From DASRCB01 sp035653295 (GTDB lineage: Bacteria > Acidobacteriota > Terriglobia > Bryobacterales > Bryobacteraceae): a DNA stretch of 64,000 nucleotides. Position numbers and translations under genes: made by a program. The stretch is taken from the NCBI GenBank assembly GCA_035653295.1, contig DASRCB010000233.1, positions 1 to 64,000 on the forward strand. Reading direction: 5' to 3'. The notes under the pieces are model-generated. The model had not been told where the DNA came from and did not search any database. It saw nothing but the letters and a program-made list of their open reading frames with translations. This document shows, in pieces, positions 31,238-39,327 of the stretch; the first letter of the stretch is position 1; each line of letters begins with the position of its first letter.

Positions 31238-31269
31238 AGTATGGCGCGCCCTCTACTTGGCTGTCAAGT
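31238..31269 (-). promoter_or_regulatory. padR promoter with overlapping inverted repeat
   Basis: On the minus strand TTGACA (31267-31262) and CATACT (31243-31238) are 18 bases apart. ACTTG-5-CAAGT (31255-31269) is a perfect inverted repeat across the -35. Predicted transcription start is about 31231, one base from the ATG. Confidence 0.6.
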
Positions 31270-31417
31270 GAAATTCCAGTGCGTTGAAGAGAACCCGGCC
31301 GTCGGGGAAACCATTTCAGCTGCGCATCCTGACCGAAATCGAGTCAGCGGCGTCAAACATCAGAGTGCAGAGGGACCGTTACCAGCAACGGTCGCAGAAG
31401 AGACGGGGATTGCGAAC

Positions 31418-32059
31418 ATGCGAATTGGCGTACTCGGTTCGGGATTGATGGGGGCGAAGCTCGGAACCATCTTTGCGCGCGCCGGACATCGCGTCATATT
31501 CAGCTATGCGCGAAGTGAGCAGAAGCTGCACAAGCTCGCGCGCGAGGCTGGCGGCAACGCTCGCGCGGGCGAGCCCGCCGAGGCGGCTCGGGAATCGGAC
31601 GTGCTGCTGATTGCCGTACACTGGTCGAGAATCGACGACGTATTTCGGCAGGCGGGGGACTTGCGAGAGAAACTCATCATCACGTGTTCGCTGCCCATGA
31701 ACGAAGCTAATACCGAGCTGGTCATAGCCCATACTTCCTCAGGCGCCGAGGAACTGGCCCGCAAGGCGCCGAAAGCGCGGGTGGTATGCGCGTTCAACAC
31801 TGTCCCGAGCGAGGTGCTTTTCGCGGTCTTCGAGGCGCGAGGCCGTACCCGGCGGCCCAGTCTCGCGTACTGTGGAGATGATGAGGCCGGCAAGGCCACT
31901 GCCGCCGAGTTGATCGCCGACAGCGGCTTCGACCCGGTGGATGCCGGACCTCTGCGCATAGCGCGCTACACCGAGCCGTTCGCCCTTCTCATTGCCCAGC
32001 TTGCATATGAGGGCAACGGAGGCCCCGAGCTGGCGTATCGCTTCGAACGGTTTCGGTAG
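31418..32059 (+). CDS. NADP-binding reductase of the F420-dependent NADP oxidoreductase family
   Basis: 213 residues from the ATG at 31418. The Rossmann motif MRIGVLGSGLMGAKLGTIFA starts immediately, followed by the nucleotide-binding segments ESDVLLIAVHW and KLIITCSLPM. It is similar in layout to NADPH-dependent F420 reductases and pyrroline-5-carboxylate-type dehydrogenases (coenzyme F420:NADP oxidoreductase, COG2085). The F420 substrate is not confirmed. It is the first gene of a tight three-gene plus-strand operon (3 bases to the next). Confidence 0.8.
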   Translation: MRIGVLGSGLMGAKLGTIFARAGHRVIFSYARSEQKLHKLAREAGGNARAGEPAEAARESDVLLIAVHWSRIDDVFRQAGDLREKLIITCSLPMNEANTELVIAHTSSGAEELARKAPKARVVCAFNTVPSEVLFAVFEARGRTRRPSLAYCGDDEAGKATAAELIADSGFDPVDAGPLRIARYTEPFALLIAQLAYEGNGGPELAYRFERFR

Positions 32060-32062
32060 GGC

Positions 32063-32593
32063 ATGCGAGAACTCGGCAGGTGGGACAGCTTCTACGTTAT
32101 CGTCGGTTCGGCCGCTGGGGCCCTGATCGGATTGCAGTTCGTCGTCATCACACTCGTCGGCCAGAGGGCCACGTCGCCGGCGCCCGATGCGGGAGCGGCG
32201 TTCGCCACGCCCACGACCGTACATTTCGGAGTCGTTTTGTTTTTGGCCGCCCTTTTGCGTGCTCCCTGGGACAGCATTGAGATCGCCGCCACGATCTGGG
32301 GCGTTATGGGCTGCGTCGGATTCGTATATGAGATCATCACCGGCTGGCGCATGCGCCGGCAAACCGCGTACCGGCCGGTCTTCGAGGATTGGTTGTTTCA
32401 CCTGATCCTGCCTCTGACGGCATATGGCGCCCTCGCGGCCTCGGCTTTCGCCGCTCACTGGCGCACGCGCGAGAGCCTGTTCGCCGCCGGAAGCGCCGCG
32501 CTGCTGTTGCTGTTTGTCGGAATTCACAACGCCTGGGATACGGCTGCATGGCACGTGCTCGGAGAAGGCAAAGACTCCGGAAAGGACCACTGA
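32063..32593 (+). CDS. Hypothetical membrane protein
   Basis: 176 residues with about five hydrophobic helices ([77 protein letters not shown]). No recognised motif. It sits between the reductase and the cupin, with spacings of 3 and 1 bases, so the three are probably expressed together. Confidence 0.75.
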   Translation: MRELGRWDSFYVIVGSAAGALIGLQFVVITLVGQRATSPAPDAGAAFATPTTVHFGVVLFLAALLRAPWDSIEIAATIWGVMGCVGFVYEIITGWRMRRQTAYRPVFEDWLFHLILPLTAYGALAASAFAAHWRTRESLFAAGSAALLLLFVGIHNAWDTAAWHVLGEGKDSGKDH

Positions 32594-32594
32594 A

Positions 32595-32990
32595 ATGGAC
32601 ATCAAACGAGTTGGCTCGCAGCCCTCTGCAAAAGGACCGGCGGACTGGTTCACGGGCACGGTCCGGATCGACCCGCTGTTTCAGGCGCCCGACCCGGCGC
32701 TGGTTCAGGGCGCCGCCGTTACTTTCGAGCCGGGCGCCCGCACGGCATGGCATACGCATCCCCTCGGCCAAACGCTGATCGTCACCGCAGGTTGCGGCTG
32801 GGCCCAACGTGAAGGCGGGCCCCTCGAGGAGATCCGCCCCGGCGATGTCGTGTGGTTCGCACCCGGCGAAAAGCACTGGCACGGCGCGACACCGACAACA
32901 GCGATGACGCACATCGCCATCCAGGAGAAGCTCGGGGGAAAGGTGGTCGACTGGATGGAACACGTCACCGACGACCAATACCGCCGTTAG
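32595..32990 (+). CDS. Cupin-domain protein
   Basis: 131 residues from the ATG at 32595. The cupin motif 1 is [19 protein letters not shown] and motif 2 is [14 protein letters not shown], with the two histidines, glutamine and a third histidine as metal ligands. It resembles the cupins that accompany carboxymuconolactone decarboxylase-type proteins. It probably binds a divalent metal; the reaction is unknown. It is the last gene of the three-gene operon and is followed by a terminator-like hairpin. Confidence 0.88.
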   Translation: MDIKRVGSQPSAKGPADWFTGTVRIDPLFQAPDPALVQGAAVTFEPGARTAWHTHPLGQTLIVTAGCGWAQREGGPLEEIRPGDVVWFAPGEKHWHGATPTTAMTHIAIQEKLGGKVVDWMEHVTDDQYRR

Positions 32991-32997
32991 TGCTTGT

Positions 32998-33033
32998 TGT
33001 GGACGCCCGGCGGGTTTGCAAGCCCGCCCTCCA
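32998..33033. terminator. Hairpin between convergent cupin and accC genes
   Basis: GGCGGG-TTTGCAAG-CCCGCC (33009-33028) is a near-perfect stem, extended by GTGGA/TCCAC on the outside. It lies between two convergent genes and could terminate both. It resembles the GGCGGGCC-TTGC hairpin at 8149, suggesting a recurrent intergenic element. Confidence 0.5.
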
Positions 33034-33063
33034 CGCGAGGGGCTTGCACCGCGGAATGCCGTG

Positions 33064-34413
33064 TCAGGTCCGCGCCGCTTTGACCCGTTCCAGGAAGCTT
33101 GTATCGTAGTTGCCGGCGAGAAAATCCGGATCCGCGAGGATGCGCTTGTGCAGAGCGACGTTAGTGTAAATGCCTTCCACAACCGTCATGTCCAGGGCGC
33201 GGTTCATGCGGGCGATGGCCTCGGCCCGATCATGTCCCCATGCGGTCACCTTGGCCACGAGCGAATCATAGTAGGGCGGAATCGTGCCGTCGGTGTACGC
33301 AGCGGTATCGACGCGGATACCTACGCCGCCGGGCAGGTTGAGGCCGGTGATGTGGCCGGGTGAAGGCACGAAGGTTTCGGGGTGCTCGGCATTGATCCGG
33401 CACTCGATAGCGTGGCCGCGGACTTCGACTGGCCCGCCGAGGATATCGAACAGGTTCTCGCCCGCGGCGATGCGAATCTGGGCCTTCACCAGGTCCACGC
33501 CGGTGATCCACTCCGTAACCGGATGCTCCACCTGGATACGCGCATTCACCTCGATGAAGTACAGGCTGCCCTTTTCGTCCATGAGGAACTCCGCGGTGCC
33601 GGCGTTGGTGTAGCCGATCCTGCGCATGGCATCGCAAAGCGTCGCGCGCATGGAGGCCCGCAACTCCGGCGTCATGTGGGGCGAAGGCGCCTCTTCCAGC
33701 ACCTTCTGATGCCGGCGCTGTACGCTGCACTCGCGTTCCCCGAGCACCTCCACGTTTCCGTGCTCGTCGGCCAGGATCTGAAACTCGATGTGGTGCGGCG
33801 CCTCGATGAGCTTTTCGAGATAGAGGTCGGGGCAGGAGAACGAAACCTGCGCCTCCATTTGCGCCTGCGCAAACAGGCCGGCGAGGTCGCCCTCATTGCG
33901 TACGATGCGCATGCCGCGGCCGCCGCCGCCCGCCGAGGCTTTCAACATTACCGGATATCCGATCTTCCCGGCGATGGCGGCGGCCTCCTCGGGTCCGCTC
34001 AGGACACCCTGCGAGCCGGGAACCAGCGGGACTCCGCCGTCGCCCATGGCCACCCGCGCGCGCTGCTTCACGCCCATGGTCCGAATCACGTCCGCAGGCG
34101 GTCCGATGAAGCGCAGCCCCGATTCCGCGCACACCTCGGCGAAATCGGCGTTCTCGCTCAGAAAGCCGTACCCAGGATGAATAGCGTCGACGTTGGTGAT
34201 CTCGGCGGCGCTGATCACCGCGGGAATGTCCAGATAACTGCGGGAGCTCTTTGCCGGGCCGATGCAGATGGCCTCATCGGCGAAGCGCGCGTGCAGGCTG
34301 TTGCGGTCGGCCTCGGAGTAGACGGCGACAGTGCGGATGCCGAGATCGCGGCAGGCGCAGATGATGCGCAGCGCGATCTCGCCGCGGTTGGCGATGAGGA
34401 TTTTGCGAAACAT
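33064..34413 (-). CDS. accC: Acetyl-CoA carboxylase, biotin carboxylase subunit
   Basis: 449 residues, the standard length. The N-terminus [17 protein letters not shown] is diagnostic. The ATP-grasp glycine loop is [14 protein letters not shown], and the metal/bicarbonate site is [17 protein letters not shown]. It carboxylates biotin on AccB using ATP and bicarbonate. It follows accB by one base on the same strand. The carboxyltransferase subunits (accA/accD) are not in the window. Confidence 0.97.
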   Translation of the reverse strand: MFRKILIANRGEIALRIICACRDLGIRTVAVYSEADRNSLHARFADEAICIGPAKSSRSYLDIPAVISAAEITNVDAIHPGYGFLSENADFAEVCAESGLRFIGPPADVIRTMGVKQRARVAMGDGGVPLVPGSQGVLSGPEEAAAIAGKIGYPVMLKASAGGGGRGMRIVRNEGDLAGLFAQAQMEAQVSFSCPDLYLEKLIEAPHHIEFQILADEHGNVEVLGERECSVQRRHQKVLEEAPSPHMTPELRASMRATLCDAMRRIGYTNAGTAEFLMDEKGSLYFIEVNARIQVEHPVTEWITGVDLVKAQIRIAAGENLFDILGGPVEVRGHAIECRINAEHPETFVPSPGHITGLNLPGGVGIRVDTAAYTDGTIPPYYDSLVAKVTAWGHDRAEAIARMNRALDMTVVEGIYTNVALHKRILADPDFLAGNYDTSFLERVKAART

Positions 34414-34414
34414 G

Positions 34415-34930
34415 TCAGCGCGGGCGGACGGCGAACAGCGCCTCGCCGTACTCCACCGGCCGTCCGCTCTCCATCAGCTTGCTGACGATGACGCCGGCGA
34501 CTTCCGCTTCGATCTCGTTCATGAGCTTCATGGATTCGATGATGCACAGCACCTGGCCGGGCTCCACCTGGTCGCCGACTTTGACGAATGGCGGAGCGCC
34601 GGGCGACGGCGCATCGTAGAAGGTGCCGACGATTGGGGACTTCACGATGATGGAATCGGAGGGGCCGCCGGCGCCCGCGCCGCTGGTCGTGTGCGGCGGC
34701 GCAGGGGCGGGCGCCGCAATGGTGGCGTGCTCGGCCGCGGCCGCGGCGACGGCTTGTGGCGGTGGAGCGCTGGCCACCACCACCGGCGTGATCGCCTGGG
34801 GAACCAGCACTTCGGCCTGCGCCACGGCGCGCCGGATGCGCACCCGGTTGTCGCCGCGCTGCACCTCGATCTCGGCGACCCCGCTGTCCAGCACCATCTG
34901 AATCAGTTCGCGGATTTCGTCGTTGCTCAT
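34415..34930 (-). CDS. accB: Biotin carboxyl carrier protein of acetyl-CoA carboxylase
   Basis: 171 residues. The N-terminal part [21 protein letters not shown] is typical of AccB, followed by an alanine/proline-rich linker. The C-terminal biotinyl domain contains [19 protein letters not shown] and the biotinylated lysine in [15 protein letters not shown]. It carries biotin between AccC and the carboxyltransferase. It is cotranscribed with accC and preceded, 7 bases away, by an M24 peptidase, an order also known from other phyla. Confidence 0.97.
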   Translation of the reverse strand: MSNDEIRELIQMVLDSGVAEIEVQRGDNRVRIRRAVAQAEVLVPQAITPVVVASAPPPQAVAAAAAEHATIAAPAPAPPHTTSGAGAGGPSDSIIVKSPIVGTFYDAPSPGAPPFVKVGDQVEPGQVLCIIESMKLMNEIEAEVAGVIVSKLMESGRPVEYGEALFAVRPR

Positions 34931-34937
34931 GCCAGGC

Positions 34938-36008
34938 TTAGAGGATCGCCAGCTCCTTTGATGTGGGGGTCAGCACTTCGCATCCGTTTGCGGTCACCAG
35001 CACGGTGTCTTCGATTCGCACGCCGCCGAAAGCCTCGATATATGCCCCGGGCTCGATAGTTATGGTCATGCCGGCGCGCAGGCGAGTCTTGTCCTTCGCT
35101 CCGAGGCGCGGGGGTTCGTGAATCTCCAGCCCGAGGCCGTGCCCCGTCGAGTGCACGAAGGCTTTGTCCAGCCCGGCCCGCTTCAGCGTGAGGCGAGCGG
35201 CGCGATCCACGGCGCCGGCGGCCGCTCCTTCGCGGACGGTATCGATTGCGGCCAGCTGCGCCTCGAGCACGGCGTTATACATGGATCGAACTCTGCGGCC
35301 CGGTTTGCCGGCGAAGAGCATGCGCGTCATATCGCTGGCATAGCCCTCGCGCGTCGCGCCCATATCTATCAATAGTAATTGATCGTTTTTCAGGCGCTCG
35401 TTGCCGGGACTGGCGTGGGGCAGGGCAGTGCGTGTCCCCGCCGCGACGATGGTGTCGAACGAAGCTTTCTCTGCCCCATGCCGGCGCATCTGGTATTCCA
35501 GTTCGGCGGCGATGTCGGCTTCCGTCGCGTTTGGTCGAATGCGGCGCAGCGCGGCTTCGAACGCTTTGGAGTTCGTGAGCACGGCCTGGCGAATCAGGCC
35601 GATCTCCTCTTCGCTCTTGACCATGCGCATCTGCTCGACGACATTGCCAATGGGCCGCAGCGCGATTCCCAGGGGCGCCGTCTCTTTCAGGCGCTGCCAC
35701 GAATCGTAAAGCATGCGGCCGGCCTCAAATCCGACCCGCTTCAGCCGGCGCGATGCGATGACCGGTGCGGCGGCGGCCGCGAGCGGCCCGGGCACAATCT
35801 TCACCTTGGCCTGCCCGCGCGTCTGCTCCGCGGCCTGAATCGTGTATCGCGAATCGGTGAACAGCGTCGAGCCGGCGGGGGTGACCAGCAGCAGGCCGTT
35901 GCTGCCGGTGAAACCGCTCAGATAGCGAATATTGGGAAGCGCCGAGACCAGCAGGGCGTCGATTTTCAGTTCCCCGAACTGCTCCGCAAGCGCGCTGGTC
36001 CGCGTCAT
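34938..36008 (-). CDS. M24 metallopeptidase (Xaa-Pro aminopeptidase/dipeptidase-like)
   Basis: 356 residues. An N-terminal creatinase-like domain (about 1-125) is followed by a pita-bread fold. Metal ligands are visible: [19 protein letters not shown] (two Asp), [18 protein letters not shown] (His), [19 protein letters not shown] (two Glu). The enzyme removes residues next to proline in the cytoplasm. It is upstream of accB and overlaps the quinone oxidoreductase gene by 4 bases. Confidence 0.92.
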   Translation of the reverse strand: MTRTSALAEQFGELKIDALLVSALPNIRYLSGFTGSNGLLLVTPAGSTLFTDSRYTIQAAEQTRGQAKVKIVPGPLAAAAAPVIASRRLKRVGFEAGRMLYDSWQRLKETAPLGIALRPIGNVVEQMRMVKSEEEIGLIRQAVLTNSKAFEAALRRIRPNATEADIAAELEYQMRRHGAEKASFDTIVAAGTRTALPHASPGNERLKNDQLLLIDMGATREGYASDMTRMLFAGKPGRRVRSMYNAVLEAQLAAIDTVREGAAAGAVDRAARLTLKRAGLDKAFVHSTGHGLGLEIHEPPRLGAKDKTRLRAGMTITIEPGAYIEAFGGVRIEDTVLVTANGCEVLTPTSKELAIL

Positions 36009-36973
36009 GGGATGAGCAGCAGCTTCCCGGTGGTCTTGCGCGCTTCCAGATCGCGATGCGCCTGCGCGACCTCAGCCAGGGGATACTCGCGAAAGATCTC
36101 CACCTTCAGCTTGCCCTCCGCCACCCAGCGCAGCACGTCGCCGGCGCGCCATTCCAGCTCCTCGCGGGTGGCCGCATAGTTGGCCAGGGTAGGGCGCGTC
36201 AGGAACAGCGATCCTTTCTGCGATAACAGCAGCGGCTCGAAGGGCGGCACGGCGCCGCTGGCGTTGCCGAACGTGACCAGCATGCCGCGCGGGCGCAGGC
36301 AATCGAGGCTTCCCATGAACACCGATTTGCCAACGGAATCGTACACGACGTCCACGCCACGCCCGCCGGTGAGCCGCTTCGTCTCGGCCACGAAATCCTG
36401 CTGCGTGTAGACGATCATCTCGTCAGCGCCGGCCTCGCGTGCTTTGTTGGCCTTTTGTTCGGTGCCCGCCGTACCGATGACGCGCGCGCCGCACATCTTC
36501 GCGATCTGCACCAACAGCAGCCCGACGCCACCCGCGGCGGCGTGTACCAGGCAGGTGTCGCCGCTCTTCAGTTCGAAGGTGGAGTGCGTGAGGTAATGGG
36601 CCGTCATGCCCTGAAGCAGCACTGCCGCAGCGTGGTTGAAATCGAGAGCGTCGGGCAATTTGACCAGCTGCCAGCTGGGGACCACGGCGTATTCGGCATC
36701 CGAGCCTCGGACCATGCAGTACGCCACCCGGTCGCCGGGCTTCACGTCCGCGACCTCGGGTCCGACCTTGTCCACTGTGCCGGCGCCTTCCTGCCCGAGA
36801 ACCACGGGCGGGTTCGCCTTGTACAGTCCGGTGCGGAAGTAAGTGTCAATGAAATTCACGCCGATGGCGGCCAGCTTGACGCGAGCTTCGCCGCGGCCGG
36901 GTTCCGGCGTGGGAATATCGGCGTATTCAATGTTCTCCGGACCGCCGGGTTTGTTGACCAGAGCAGCTTTCAT
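36005..36973 (-). CDS. NADPH:quinone oxidoreductase (zinc-independent MDR family)
   Basis: 322 residues from the ATG at 36973. The MDR fold shows GVNFIDTYFRTGLYK, LGQEGAGTVDKVG, LLQGMTAHYLTHSTFELK and the NADPH-binding VHAAAGGVGLLLVQIAKMCGA. The structural zinc cysteines of alcohol dehydrogenases are absent, as expected for quinone reductases. Start 4 bases inside the end of the upstream hypothetical gene indicates coupling. It may reduce quinones or enones as a detoxification step. Confidence 0.92.
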   Translation of the reverse strand: MKAALVNKPGGPENIEYADIPTPEPGRGEARVKLAAIGVNFIDTYFRTGLYKANPPVVLGQEGAGTVDKVGPEVADVKPGDRVAYCMVRGSDAEYAVVPSWQLVKLPDALDFNHAAAVLLQGMTAHYLTHSTFELKSGDTCLVHAAAGGVGLLLVQIAKMCGARVIGTAGTEQKANKAREAGADEMIVYTQQDFVAETKRLTGGRGVDVVYDSVGKSVFMGSLDCLRPRGMLVTFGNASGAVPPFEPLLLSQKGSLFLTRPTLANYAATREELEWRAGDVLRWVAEGKLKVEIFREYPLAEVAQAHRDLEARKTTGKLLLIP

Positions 36974-37521
36974 AGCCTTCGCAATTGTCTCCGAAGATGG
37001 ATGGCTGCCGCAAACAGCAGCAGGTAAGTGAGGGTGAATGGAAAGATGATGGCGCGAGCGAGCGTGCGCCACAGGCCCGTGCCCGCGATGCCGGCGCGGT
37101 GCCATACGAACCCCCGAATGGCGCGGAGATTGCCGCGATCAACCCAGAAGTAGTCGCCGTTTTCGTTGATGATCAGCAGCTTGGCCGGCAGCAGCGCGGC
37201 CAGTGACCATTTGTAGCGCGCCAGCAGTGTTTCATTGGAGCAGATGATGCCCAGGACAGCGTAGCGTCGCGAACGCAGCTCGCGCAGCAGTCGCCGTCGC
37301 GCGGACGCAGAGGAGTACTCCTGCACGCGGAGGATGTCGCCCTTGTCGGAGCGAAACGGGGCGGGATCGGCAGCGAAGCACGTGAGCACATCGAGTTGCA
37401 CCTGCGCGCCATAAGCCTCGTAGAAATGGGGCAGCAGTTTGTCGAGAATACGCCGCGAGCCGCTTTCCACCAGCAGGACGCGCGAGAAGTGGGGAATCCG
37501 GCGGGAGAGGAGATAGCGCAT
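36970..37521 (-). CDS. Hypothetical protein with C-terminal membrane helix
   Basis: 183 residues. The N-terminal portion (RVLLVESGSRRILDKLLPHF, DVLTCFAADPA, YAVLGIICSNETLLARYKWSLAALLPAKLLIINENGD) resembles the first half of a glycosyltransferase-like Rossmann fold. The final 30 residues are a hydrophobic helix (AIIFPFTLTYLLLFAAAIHL). It lacks recognised catalytic residues, so function is unknown. It overlaps the downstream oxidoreductase start. Confidence 0.7.
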   Translation of the reverse strand: MRYLLSRRIPHFSRVLLVESGSRRILDKLLPHFYEAYGAQVQLDVLTCFAADPAPFRSDKGDILRVQEYSSASARRRLLRELRSRRYAVLGIICSNETLLARYKWSLAALLPAKLLIINENGDYFWVDRGNLRAIRGFVWHRAGIAGTGLWRTLARAIIFPFTLTYLLLFAAAIHLRRQLRRL

Positions 37522-37688
37522 GGGCCTGGCTTCTGGCGGGCGTGGACGTCCGTCGCGGGTCCGGAGACCTGCCCCGGTCCCAATTGCGAAAGCGAGTCAG
37601 CATGGCCGCCGCCTTCTATTGTTCCAGACGTGCGTTGACAGAATACCACTGATGCGTTTGAAACATTTCGAGGCTATAATGTCAGACG

Positions 37689-37925
37689 ATGGCCGGGCGT
37701 GAGGAACTGGACTCCTTCAAGCGCGCGACGGAAAACAAGGTGCACGGACTGCGTTGTCCCACACACCGGCGGCGTCCGGAGGTTTGTTTCAGCGGTACGT
37801 CACTGCGCGACGTGAGCATTCGCATGAGCGGATGCTGCGCGCGTCTGATGGAGCTGGCCAACGCGGCCATCGCCGGTCGAGCGCCGGCTGGCCACGGCAA
37901 ATCGTCAGCTCAGGAAGCTACCTGA
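37689..37925 (+). CDS. Small cysteine-containing protein
   Basis: 78 residues. The core VHGLRCPTHRRRPEVCFSG then SLRDVSIRMSGCCARLMELA has four cysteines and looks like a small conserved domain: CPxH, then a beta strand, then SGCC before a helix. A zinc- or redox-type site is possible. It overlaps the convergent gene by 16 bases. Function unknown. Confidence 0.55.
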   Translation: MAGREELDSFKRATENKVHGLRCPTHRRRPEVCFSGTSLRDVSIRMSGCCARLMELANAAIAGRAPAGHGKSSAQEAT

Positions 37926-38254
37926 GCGCTGGGCGGAATCAGCGCGATGTCTTCCAGCGCGCCTTCGATGTCGTGCAGCGCGGCGTCTGATGGGCCGGCG
38001 CTCTGCAAATTCACAATGGCCTGAGTAACATGAATGAGCGCGGATTCAATTCCGGGAATCCGAACCATGAAGCTGCGCCCGCTGGCCTGATCGTGGCGGC
38101 GGACAAAACGCGATCGTGCGAGCTGCTGCTCGCAGGCATGAAGTCTGGTGATTAAATTGGGTGTTGCAACGGGATCCGAATCGAGGTTCTGCAGCAACGA
38201 GGCCGCTTCTGACAGATCTGTCTCCAGTGCTGTGATATCCATCTCTGTTTCCAC
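37910..38254 (-). CDS. Hypothetical helical protein
   Basis: 114 residues, or 110 from the second methionine. It is largely alpha-helical (LETDLSEAASLLQNLDSD, LITRLHACEQQLARSRFVRR, IPGIESALIHVTQAIVNLQS), with no signal or cysteine motif. No family is recognised. Codon use and composition are compatible with a real gene, and it is convergent with the small cysteine protein. Confidence 0.5.
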   Translation of the reverse strand: METEMDITALETDLSEAASLLQNLDSDPVATPNLITRLHACEQQLARSRFVRRHDQASGRSFMVRIPGIESALIHVTQAIVNLQSAGPSDAALHDIEGALEDIALIPPSAQVAS

Positions 38255-38398
38255 TGTAGCGCGCTTACTGTAATTTGTCCTGCTTTGCGTGTACTTTCCG
38301 AGGAGCTACGGGTAACGGAACCGCCGGTCTGGGCATCCACTCATCGTCGTAGTGGCGCTATGCGATTGGACGTCAGCCCTGCGCGCAAGAGTCGGACA

Positions 38399-39010
38399 AT
38401 GCGGAACGTGTATGCAGTACTCCTGGCCATCACCCTCATGGCAATCGCACTGCTGTTCTACGATACCGACGACTATGCCCTGGTGCGCTCCGACAGCAAC
38501 ATGGACGCTCAGCCGCCTCAGCTGACTGTGAGCCAGTGGAAAAACCAGCTCCAGCTGAAGTGGAATGCGGCAGCGGATGCGTTGCGGGGCGCCTCCGGCG
38601 CGGACTTGATTATCGCCGACGGCGCCTCACGGACCCACGTTCCGCTCAACGCCGACGCGCTCCGCCGGGGCAATATCGTTTACGCTCCCCATACCGGCGA
38701 CGTCTCGTTCGAATTGCACACGTATGGCCCGCGGCCGCAAGTCGCTTCTGTGCGATTTCTGGGGGCTGTGACATCAGCGCCGGTTGAGGCGGCTTCGGCG
38801 TCAGCCCAGAAACCCGAGCCGTTCGGAGACGCCGCGCCGCAGACCGGCACTGCCGATCGCGCAATGCCGCATCCGCACCGGCCGACCGTACCCGCGGCAG
38901 TTCCGGCTGAGCCGGCGCCAACTCCCCACGCCGGAGTCTTCACGCGGGTGAAACACAGGTTCGCAAAGCTCTGGCCCCTCCATCACAATAGGGATGGAGG
39001 GAAGCCCTGA
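38399..39010 (+). CDS. Membrane-anchored hypothetical protein
   Basis: 203 residues from the ATG at 38399 (an ATG at 38360 would add a basic tail). One N-terminal helix (VYAVLLAITLMAIALLFY) anchors a periplasmic segment with a beta region, LKWNAAADALRGASGADLII and VSFELHTYGPRPQVASVRFL. An alanine/proline-rich linker and a basic C-terminus follow. The stop overlaps the start of the following small membrane protein (ATGA), so they are coupled. No enzymatic motif. Confidence 0.65.
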   Translation: MRNVYAVLLAITLMAIALLFYDTDDYALVRSDSNMDAQPPQLTVSQWKNQLQLKWNAAADALRGASGADLIIADGASRTHVPLNADALRRGNIVYAPHTGDVSFELHTYGPRPQVASVRFLGAVTSAPVEAASASAQKPEPFGDAAPQTGTADRAMPHPHRPTVPAAVPAEPAPTPHAGVFTRVKHRFAKLWPLHHNRDGGKP

Positions 39011-39279
39011 TGCCGTGTCTCGCCGTTCTGCTGGTCCTGTTATTCCCGCGCGTAGTCCTGGTACTGATGTTCTTCCTCAGCCACTACCTGGAGCGCGCCT
39101 ATCACGGCTATGTGATTCCACTGCTCGGCTTCATTTTCCTGCCCATCACGACCATCGTTTACGCATGGCTGGTCAACAATGGTTATCCCATCACGGGCAT
39201 CAACGCGCTGTGGCTGATCATCGCCGTTCTGTTGGATGCCGGATCGCACGGGGCGGGCTGGCGCAGCCGCAATCGATAA
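39010..39279 (+). CDS. Small membrane protein
   Basis: 89 residues. Three hydrophobic segments are visible: LAVLLVLLFPRVVLVLMFFL, YVIPLLGFIFLPITTIVYAW and LWLIIAVLLDAG. Small inner-membrane proteins with this pattern occur widely and are uncharacterised. It is translationally coupled to the preceding gene. Confidence 0.7.
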   Translation: MPCLAVLLVLLFPRVVLVLMFFLSHYLERAYHGYVIPLLGFIFLPITTIVYAWLVNNGYPITGINALWLIIAVLLDAGSHGAGWRSRNR

Positions 39280-39327
39280 CCGCGGGTCCCGACGTCGGAC
39301 CCGCAATTCATGCGCGGGATAGCGCGC

